From: Ilumatobacteraceae bacterium
Lineage (GTDB): Bacteria > Actinomycetota > Acidimicrobiia > Acidimicrobiales > Ilumatobacteraceae
DNA length: 5,080 nt
Direction of reading: 5' to 3'
Assembly (NCBI GenBank): GCA_025464045.1
Contig: JAODBQ010000508.1
Coordinates: forward strand, 1 to 5,080
Part shown: one piece after another, positions 1-4,305 of the stretch
Numbering within the stretch: the stretch's first letter is position 1
Layout: each line of letters begins with the position of its first letter
Position numbers and translations under genes: made by a program
Notes under the pieces: generated by a model
The model's input: the letters and a program-made list of their open reading frames with translations, nothing else
The model's database searches: none
Told to the model about the DNA's origin: nothing

Positions 1-75
1 GGAGCGCAGCGACGCATCCAAAACGGAGCGCAGCGACGCATCCAAAACGGAGCGCAGCGACGCATCCAAAACGGA
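1..75. repeat. Three perfect 24-bp direct tandem repeats (array may continue left of window)
   Basis: Three identical 24-bp units occupy 1-24, 25-48 and 49-72, followed by a 3-nt start of a fourth (73-75). Each unit begins GGAGCGCAGCGACG and ends CATCCAAAAC. There is no spacer between units, so this is a direct tandem array rather than a CRISPR. It starts at the window edge, so the copy number is unknown. The unit length is a multiple of three. In the frame of the gene that starts or continues at 89, each unit reads as the octapeptide ERSDASKT with no stop; the frame beginning at base 1 is also open, while the third + frame meets TGA just after the array. The perfect identity of the copies suggests recent duplication or active homogenisation. 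It could be a coding repeat of the downstream protein or a dispersed intergenic repeat of this genome. Confidence 0.93.
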
Positions 76-88
76 CCTGAACGAGGCC

Positions 89-427
89 GTGGGTTCGGCG
101 CCGGGCGGGGCGCCCGAGGTCGATGCCGAGACGCAGGTCGACGACGCGTTGGGCGCCTTGGCGGACATCAAGCAGCGGCTCGGCGAGGTGCCGGCGGAGG
201 TCGTGATCGTCAACCACGCGATGGGCCTCTACGAGCTCGCGGCGATCCACCTCGGGGCGATCCCACCGCGGTTGCCGGAGGCGGCACTCGCGATCGACGC
301 GGTCGGGTGCCTCGTCGACGGTCTCGGCACGCGGCTCGGCCCGGACGCGGCCACGCTCCAGGACGCGCTCGCCAACATCCGCCTCGCGTTCGTGCAGATC
401 AAGAACACCGTCACCGCCAGCAGCTGA
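89..427 (+). CDS. DUF1844-like conserved protein of unknown function; start uncertain, frame open to window edge
   Basis: A small soluble protein of 112 aa if the GTG at 89 is used. Residues about 33-56 (EVPAEVVIVNHAMGLYELAA and following) and 67-105 (an acidic/amphipathic helix, then a segment ending IRLAFVQIK) match the pattern I know from actinobacterial DUF1844 proteins: a PA-EV-IV helix, an AA--LG turn, an A--L-DAL-GLVD helix and a final LR--L--IRLAF helix. The function of that family is unknown; in some actinobacteria a member lies beside infC, which I cannot check here. There is no signal peptide or membrane segment. The GTG at 89 has a GAGG only 2 nt upstream, too close for a normal ribosome site. 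The frame has no stop back to base 2, and the region 2-88 offers no ATG, GTG or TTG. The real protein may therefore begin outside the window and carry ERSDASKT octapeptide repeats before an acidic linker. It ends 4 nt before the next gene, so the two are probably cotranscribed. Confidence 0.72.
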   Translation: MGSAPGGAPEVDAETQVDDALGALADIKQRLGEVPAEVVIVNHAMGLYELAAIHLGAIPPRLPEAALAIDAVGCLVDGLGTRLGPDAATLQDALANIRLAFVQIKNTVTASS

Positions 428-431
428 GCCG

Positions 432-1058
432 TTGTCGGCCGCGCTCGATCACCTGGTGCTGGTCACCCCTGACCTGGCGTCGACCTCGGCCTCCATCGCC
501 ACCACCATCGGCGTGTCGCCGTCCGTCGGCGGCAGCCACGTCGGGCGGGGGACGGCCAACCGGCTGCTCGCACTCGGCGGCGGCGCCTACCTGGAGATCA
601 TCGGCCGTGACCCCGATCAACCGGAACCGGCGCAGCCGCGGCCGTTCGGCATCGACCACGAGGCGGATGCGCGACTCGTCACCTTCGCGGCCCGCGTCGG
701 CTCGATGACCGCCGCCATCGCCGCGGCGCGCCTCGCCGGCTACGACCCGGGCGAGGCGCAGACGATGCAACGCGCCACTGCCGACGGCGAGGTGCTCTCG
801 TGGTCGCTCACGGGGCCGCCGACCTGGGCCGGAGGGGTCGTGCCGTTCCTCATCGACTGGGGAGCCACGCGCCATCCGTCGAGCACGTCGGCGCAGGGCG
901 CGACGCTGCGCTCGCTGCGGATCACCCACCCCGATCCGGACCGGATCCGCGCCGTGTTCGCCGCGCTCGACCTCGACCTCGCCGTGGAGGACGGGCCCGA
1001 GCCCGGGCTCGCCGCCGCGATCGAGGGACCGGCCGGGCTGCTGACGATCGTCGGCTAG
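432..1058 (+). CDS. Glyoxalase-like domain protein (VOC superfamily, Glyoxalase_3 type)
   Basis: A 208-aa protein with the signature of the glyoxalase-like (Glyoxalase_3) branch of the vicinal oxygen chelate fold. It has LDHLVLVTPDL at residues 5-15, with His7 at the usual metal-ligand position, then GGSH 33-36, RGTANRLLALGGGAYLEIIG at about 39-58, TWAGGVVPFLIDWG at 131-144 and an ITHPDPDRIR element at 164-173. The second half looks like the partner beta-alpha-beta module of the VOC fold. VOC enzymes include lyases, isomerases and dioxygenases, so the substrate cannot be read from the sequence. I chose the TTG at 432 because it keeps the N-terminal beta strand and His7; the next candidate, a GTG at codon 9, would remove them. 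No strong ribosome site is visible, and the start lies 4 nt after the upstream stop, so coupling is likely. It ends at TAG 1056-1058, followed by a strong hairpin. Confidence 0.87.
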   Translation: MSAALDHLVLVTPDLASTSASIATTIGVSPSVGGSHVGRGTANRLLALGGGAYLEIIGRDPDQPEPAQPRPFGIDHEADARLVTFAARVGSMTAAIAAARLAGYDPGEAQTMQRATADGEVLSWSLTGPPTWAGGVVPFLIDWGATRHPSSTSAQGATLRSLRITHPDPDRIRAVFAALDLDLAVEDGPEPGLAAAIEGPAGLLTIVG

Positions 1059-1082
1059 TACGCGCGATGCGACAGGCGTGCT

Positions 1083-1122
1083 GGTCGCGGCCGGGAGCGT
1101 ACGCACGGTCCTGGCCGCGACC
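1083..1122. terminator. Strong GC-rich hairpin between convergent genes, likely bidirectional terminator
   Basis: The arms 1083-1100 and 1105-1122 pair over 18 positions (16 Watson-Crick, one G-U at 1093/1112, one G-G mismatch at 1097/1108) around the 4-nt loop ACGC. The outer ten pairs are perfect (GGTCGCGGCC with GGCCGCGACC). It starts 25 nt after the stop of the glyoxalase-like gene and ends 53 nt after the stop of the oppositely oriented atl gene, as expected for a shared terminator. No T-rich tract follows on either strand, which is common in high-GC actinobacteria. Termination is inferred; it could instead be an RNA-stability structure. The rest of the gap 1059-1175 shows nothing else I can support. 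Confidence 0.6.
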
Positions 1123-1175
1123 GGAAGCCCCAACCCACCACAGGATGGGTCAGCATCCGATCGCATCACCGGCGT

Positions 1176-1490
1176 TCAGCGCCTGCGCTCCGGCCTGGGC
1201 GTCCGGTGGAAGCGCCCGATCGGTGCATCCACGACCCTGCCCTCGGCCACCTTCACCTTCTCGGCGCGCAGCAGCGCCGCCTGCGTGCGCTCGTTCCCGG
1301 GCACGAGCCGCCCGACGCTGTTGACGACCCGCCACCACGGCAGGTCGTCGGCGGTCGTGGCGAGGATGCGCCCGACGAGGCGCGACTGCTGCGGATAGCC
1401 GGCCACCTCGGCGACGTCGCCGTAGGTGGTGACCTCGCCGTCGCCGAGGGCGCGGATCACGTCGATGATCCGCTGCTCGCGCTCGGTCAT
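1176..1490 (-). CDS. atl: Alkyltransferase-like protein (ATL; MGMT DNA-binding fold without the acceptor cysteine)
   Basis: A 104-aa protein that is essentially the C-terminal DNA-binding domain of O6-alkylguanine-DNA alkyltransferase. Recognisable parts are the N-terminal helix REQRIIDVIRALG (4-16), TTYGDVAEVAG (21-31), the recognition-helix segment QQSRLVGRIL (34-43) with Arg37 at the place of the base-flipping 'arginine finger', and LPWWRVVNSVGRLVPG (50-65). In true alkyltransferases the motif is P-C-H-R-V with a methyl-accepting Cys; here it is P51-W52-W53-R54-V55. ATL proteins with Trp at this place (such as fission yeast Atl1) cannot remove the adduct but bind O6-alkylguanine and hand it to nucleotide excision repair, and I infer that role. 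The ATG at 1490 overlaps the upstream TGA as ATGA. No good ribosome site precedes it, so translation is probably coupled. An open frame runs further upstream to about 1697, but it overlaps the CSD-like gene and lacks family similarity. It is the last gene of the leftward run. Confidence 0.92.
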   Translation of the reverse strand: MTEREQRIIDVIRALGDGEVTTYGDVAEVAGYPQQSRLVGRILATTADDLPWWRVVNSVGRLVPGNERTQAALLRAEKVKVAEGRVVDAPIGRFHRTPRPERRR

Positions 1491-1708
1491 CGCGAGGTGA
1501 CGTTGCCGGCCTCGTAGCGACCGAGCTTGGGCAACGGTTCGAACGTCACTGCGGTCCCGAGCGCGATGCGGCGCGTGCCGTCGGCGATGACGGTGCACTG
1601 GAACGGCACGATCGTCCCGTCCGCGGTGGTGATCTCCCCGAGCCCGACCTGCTCGTCGAACGCCGTCACCGTGCCGCTGGCGACGCGCCCGCCCCAACCG
1701 CTACCCAT
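1487..1708 (-). CDS. Small cold-shock-domain-like OB-fold protein with degenerate RNP motifs
   Basis: A 73-aa protein from the ATG at 1708; an in-frame GTG at 1711 would add one residue. After a Gly-rich start (MGSGWGGR), residues 11-73 follow the layout of a bacterial cold-shock domain: GTVTAFD (12-18) for GTVKWFN, then VGLGEIT (21-27) for KGFGFIT (RNP1), then IVPFQCTVI (33-41) for VFVHFSAI (RNP2), ALGTAVTFEP (49-58) for the G--V-FE strand, and EAGNVTSR (66-73) for the usual A-NV end. The residues that stack on nucleic-acid bases are mostly gone: both RNP1 phenylalanines are Leu23 and Glu25, and the RNP2 Phe-His-Phe positions read Pro35, Gln37 and Cys38. Canonical ssDNA/RNA chaperone activity is therefore doubtful. 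It might keep the OB fold for protein contact or another ligand. It overlaps the end of hisG (TGATG) and the start of atl (ATGA), so expression is probably tied to both. The fold is likely; the function is unknown. Confidence 0.78.
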   Translation of the reverse strand: MGSGWGGRVASGTVTAFDEQVGLGEITTADGTIVPFQCTVIADGTRRIALGTAVTFEPLPKLGRYEAGNVTSR

Positions 1709-2580
1709 CACGTGACGATCTTGCTGATCGGGAGCTCGAGGATGTCGCTGGCCCCAGCGTCCTTGAGTGCTGGGATGAGGGTGTTGATCGAGCGCTTCTC
1801 GACGACCGACTCCACGGCGTACCCGCCGTTGGCGAGCTCGCTGACCGTCGGCGACTGCGCCGCCGGGAGCACCGCCAGCACGGCGTCGAAGCGATCCTTC
1901 GGCACGTTCAGCTTCACCAGCACCTTGCCGCGAGCTTCCATCGTGCCGGTCAGCAGGGTCATCAGCTGCCCCATCGCGTGGCGCTTGGCCGGATCCTCGT
2001 GGGCGGCCCGGTTGGCGATCATCTCGGTGTAGCTGACGAGCACGGTGTCGATGATCCGCAGGCCGGCGGCGCGCAGCGCCCGTCCCGTCTCGGTGATGTC
2101 GACGATGCAGTCGGCGATGTCGGGGATCTTCGCCTCGCTCGCGCCGTGGCTGAGCCGCACCTGCGCATCGATCCCCTTCGAGGCGAAGTACCTCGACGTG
2201 AGACCCGGGTACTCGCTGGAGACGCGCACCCCTGACGGGAGGTCCTCGACGCGCTGGTACGGCGAATCGCCGGCGACCGCGACCACCACCCGGATCGGCA
2301 GGCCGGTCGCCTTGCTGTAGCGCAGCTCGCCGAGGCTGACCACGTCGCTCGCCGTCTCCTCGACCCAGTCACGACCGGTGAGGCCGACGTCGAACAGGCC
2401 CTCGGCGACATAGGTCGGGATCTCCTGGGGGCGCAGGATGCGCACGTCGATGATCCGTGGATCGTCGATGGTGGCCTTGTACTCCACCGACGACGATCGC
2501 TGCACGGTCAGGTCGGCCGCTTCGAACAGCTCCAGCGTCGCCTTCTCCAACGAGCCCTTGGGCAACACCAGCCTCAGCAC
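1708..2580 (-). CDS. hisG: ATP phosphoribosyltransferase, long (HisG_L) form
   Basis: HisG catalyses the first, committed step of histidine synthesis: ATP + PRPP to N1-(5-phosphoribosyl)-ATP + PPi, in the cytoplasm. From the GTG at 2580 the protein is 290 aa, a normal long-form length. It opens with LRLVLPKGSLEKATLELFE (2-20), followed by ILRPQEIPTYVAEGLFDVGL (48-67) and TGRDWVEE (68-75). The PRPP-binding loop is DCIVDITETGRALRAAG (157-173). The region from about 205 to the end, with LPAAQSPTVSEL and a C-terminal ILELPISKIV, is the ACT-like regulatory domain that binds histidine in long-form enzymes, so no HisZ partner should be needed and feedback inhibition by histidine is expected. The GTG is chosen because the family starts just before L-R-L-V-L-P-K-G; the frame stays open upstream to 2712 but overlaps the moaB-type gene and shows no similarity. 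AGG lies 10 nt before the GTG. There is no hisE or other his gene in the window. The TGA overlaps the next start (TGATG). Confidence 0.97.
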   Translation of the reverse strand: MLRLVLPKGSLEKATLELFEAADLTVQRSSSVEYKATIDDPRIIDVRILRPQEIPTYVAEGLFDVGLTGRDWVEETASDVVSLGELRYSKATGLPIRVVVAVAGDSPYQRVEDLPSGVRVSSEYPGLTSRYFASKGIDAQVRLSHGASEAKIPDIADCIVDITETGRALRAAGLRIIDTVLVSYTEMIANRAAHEDPAKRHAMGQLMTLLTGTMEARGKVLVKLNVPKDRFDAVLAVLPAAQSPTVSELANGGYAVESVVEKRSINTLIPALKDAGASDILELPISKIVT

Positions 2581-2588
2581 GTCCGTCG

Positions 2589-2594
2589 AACCTA
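2589..2594 (-). promoter_or_regulatory. Possible -10 element (TAGGTT) for a leaderless hisG transcript
   Basis: On the minus strand TAGGTT (2594 to 2589) fits the actinobacterial -10 pattern TANNNT. A start site 6-8 nt downstream would fall at about 2583-2581, at or next to the hisG GTG at 2580, giving a leaderless or nearly leaderless mRNA. No convincing -35 hexamer is seen 17 nt upstream. It sits in the only non-overlapping gap (2581-2632) of the leftward run, where an internal promoter would be expected. Such a short motif can occur by chance. Confidence 0.3.
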
Positions 2595-2596
2595 GC

Positions 2597-2614
2597 GGTG
2601 AGGCAGCTCCCACC
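2597..2614 (-). other. Small hairpin in the moaB-hisG gap
   Basis: On the minus strand GGTGGG and CTCACC can form a 6-bp stem (one G-U pair) around the 6-nt loop AGCTGC, beginning 18 nt after the stop of the moaB-type gene and just before the possible -10 element of hisG. It has no T tract. It might be a weak partial terminator, a processing site or an operator half, but the stem is short and may be chance in such GC-rich DNA. Confidence 0.25.
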
Positions 2615-2632
2615 CACCTGGATCGGCGCCGT

Positions 2633-3130
2633 TCAATGCGCGGTGGGCGCTTCCGACAGCAGCCGCAGCGCGTGCGGCAGGACGTCGAGGATCGCCCGGA
2701 GCTGCTCGACACACCCGTTCGGCGAACCGGGCGTGTTGCAGATCACGGCCTGCCCGCGGATCCCGACCACGCCTCGGGACAGCCGCCCGAGCGGGCTGAT
2801 CAGCCGCATCGCCTCTGCCAGACCGGGCGCCTCGCGCTCGATCACCTGGCGCGTGCCCTCGGGCGTCTGGTCGCGTGGGGCGAACCCGGTGCCACCGGTG
2901 GACACGATCAGCCCGGCGAACCCGACGCTCATCGCGATCAGCGCGGCGGCGACCGAGTCGGTGCCGTCGGCGACCACCCGGGCATCGACGACGGTGAAGC
3001 CCGACTCGGCGAGCAGCGCGACCAGCGCGCGGCCACTCGCGTCGTCGCGGGTGCCGGCGACGACCCCGTCGCTGACCGTCAGCACCTTCGCCGCGAGTTC
3101 CGCCGCGGCGTGGCTCGGTGCGTCCGTCAT
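2633..3130 (-). CDS. moaB: MogA/MoaB-family molybdenum cofactor biosynthesis protein
   Basis: A 165-aa cytoplasmic protein of the MoCF-binding (MogA/MoaB) fold. This family adenylylates molybdopterin with Mg-ATP before molybdate insertion; some members (such as E. coli MoaB) have lost the activity, so the exact role is inferred. Seen in the sequence: an N-terminal strand KVLTVSDG (15-22) followed by AGTRDDASGRAL (25-36); the hallmark loop STGGTGFAPRDQTPEGTR (77-94) with Asp87; the helix APGLAEAMR (101-109); and the strand-turn VICNTPGSPNGCVE (129-142), the family's L-PGSP-A--E element with Thr133 in place of the usual Leu. The length is normal. The ATG at 3130 overlaps the rsmB stop as ATGA, and an AGGA 4 nt upstream of the ATG can serve as ribosome site. 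No other molybdopterin gene (moaA, moaC, moaE, moeA) is in the window, so this is an isolated pathway gene inside a translation-related run. Confidence 0.93.
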   Translation of the reverse strand: MTDAPSHAAAELAAKVLTVSDGVVAGTRDDASGRALVALLAESGFTVVDARVVADGTDSVAAALIAMSVGFAGLIVSTGGTGFAPRDQTPEGTRQVIEREAPGLAEAMRLISPLGRLSRGVVGIRGQAVICNTPGSPNGCVEQLRAILDVLPHALRLLSEAPTAH

Positions 3131-4305
3131 CGCGTCCTACGGTATCGAACGAGCACCATCCCGTCGGTGCCGGTGAGGTGCGGGAGCAGCCGGAACCCGC
3201 TCCCCCACGGCTGCCACGGGCCGTCCGGCGCGGTCGTGACCGCCTCGAAGCCGACGGGCACCGGATGGTCGATCGACTCCGCCGCGAGCAGCGTGCACAC
3301 GCTGTACACGAGCGTGCCGCCCGGCCGCACGAGCTCGGCCGAGGCCACCAACAGGCGACGCTGCAGCTCGGCCAGCTCGACGACGTCCTGCTCGGTGATC
3401 CGCCAGCGGGCGTCGGCACGACGACGCAGGCTGCCGAGCCCGCTGCACGGTGCGTCGAGCAGCACGCGATCGAACGCACCCGGAGCGAACGGTGGGCGTG
3501 TGCCGTCGGCGACAAGTGACGCGACCGCCGATCCGAGTCGGGCGACGTTGGCGGTGATCAGACCCACCCGCGCGGCCGCACTGTCGGCTGCGACCACGAA
3601 CGCGCCGTCCGCAGCCATCGCCGTGGCCTTGCCACCCGGGGCAGCGCAGACGTCGAGCACGACCTCGCCCGGTCCTGCGCCCACCGCGGCGGCGGTCCAC
3701 TGCGACGCGAGGTCCTGGACGTACCCATCGGCGCGCTCGGTGACGTCGGGTGCCTCGTTCATCACGGTCAACGTCGCCACGGCATCGTGCGCGCCGAGCT
3801 CGGCGGTGAGGCGAGCGACCATCCAGTCCGGGTAGCTCAACCGAACCGCGTCGTTCGGCCACTCGATCGGCGTCGTGGCGACTCGACGGAGCACCGCGTT
3901 GACGAACCCTCGGAGGCGCTTCGGCGCCATCGACACGGTCTCGGCGACGGCCGCGTGCGTGGCCACACCGGCGAACGCGAGCTGGTACGTCCCGAGCCGG
4001 AGCAGGCTGCGGATGTCGGGCTCGGGGGCGGCGGACACGAAGCGGTCGATCAGCGCATCGCACGCCCGGCGCATCCGCACCGTGCCGTAGACCAGCTCGG
4101 TGACGAACCGTCGGTCGCGCACGTCGAGGCCGCTGCGCTCCAAGCTGGGGCCGAGCACCAGGTTGGCGTAGGCGCCGTGATGATCGATGCGGCGCAGGCA
4201 GTCGTAGGCGACCTGGCGGGCCGAGTCGACTGGTCGCGGCGCAGGCTTGCGCGGCATCTGCCGACGCGGTGCGGGCCGGCGCGGGGGTGTGTCGGGTTGG
4301 TTCAT
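3127..4305 (-). CDS. rsmB: 16S rRNA (cytosine-C5)-methyltransferase RsmB, compact form
   Basis: A 392-aa SAM-dependent m5C methyltransferase that modifies 16S rRNA (C967 in E. coli numbering). Residues 1-26 are a basic Pro/Arg-rich tail. Residues 27-143 are the NusB-like RNA-binding domain (SARQVAYDCLRRID, DRRFVTELVYGTVRMRRACD, LLRLGTYQLAFA, RGFVNAVLRRV). The catalytic domain carries VLDVCAAPGGKATAM (216-230, SAM motif I), Asp241 and Asp267 as likely adenosine-side contacts, DAPCSGLGSLRRRADARWR (284-302, motif IV, Cys287) and LVYSVCTLLAAES (332-344, motif VI, Cys337 the expected nucleophile). The end GTDGMVLVRYRR is typical. RsmB is usually about 430-480 aa; the stretch between LTVMNEAP (179-186) and YVQDLASQW (195-203) is far shorter than normal. 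The ATG at 4305 overlaps the fmt stop (TGATG); the frame is open upstream to 4896 but lies over fmt. It follows fmt directly, as in many bacteria. Confidence 0.95.
   Translation of the reverse strand: MNQPDTPPRRPAPRRQMPRKPAPRPVDSARQVAYDCLRRIDHHGAYANLVLGPSLERSGLDVRDRRFVTELVYGTVRMRRACDALIDRFVSAAPEPDIRSLLRLGTYQLAFAGVATHAAVAETVSMAPKRLRGFVNAVLRRVATTPIEWPNDAVRLSYPDWMVARLTAELGAHDAVATLTVMNEAPDVTERADGYVQDLASQWTAAAVGAGPGEVVLDVCAAPGGKATAMAADGAFVVAADSAAARVGLITANVARLGSAVASLVADGTRPPFAPGAFDRVLLDAPCSGLGSLRRRADARWRITEQDVVELAELQRRLLVASAELVRPGGTLVYSVCTLLAAESIDHPVPVGFEAVTTAPDGPWQPWGSGFRLLPHLTGTDGMVLVRYRRTR

Noticed and set aside
1..75. CRISPR array
   Set aside because: The units are directly adjacent with no variable spacers, and no cas gene is present.
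1128..1160. Additional small inverted repeats (ACCCA/TGGGT and GGATG/CATCC)
   Set aside because: Only 5-bp stems, mutually exclusive, and expected by chance; no T tract follows.
411..1169. 252-codon minus-strand frame
   Set aside because: It is antisense to the glyoxalase-like gene, which has clear family motifs; this frame has none.
1491..1697. N-terminal extension of the ATL gene
   Set aside because: The added 69 codons overlap the CSD-like gene in another frame and do not resemble the N-terminal domain of alkyltransferases.
2581..2712. N-terminal extension of hisG to an ATG at 2712
   Set aside because: It would overlap the moaB-type gene by 80 nt and adds an Arg/Ser-rich segment unrelated to HisG; the family begins at L-R-L-V-L-P-K-G.
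2438..3835. 465-codon open frame on the + strand
   Set aside because: It lies antisense to hisG, the moaB-type gene and rsmB, is rich in Ser/Arg/Pro with no recognisable domain, and is typical of spurious long frames in very GC-rich DNA.
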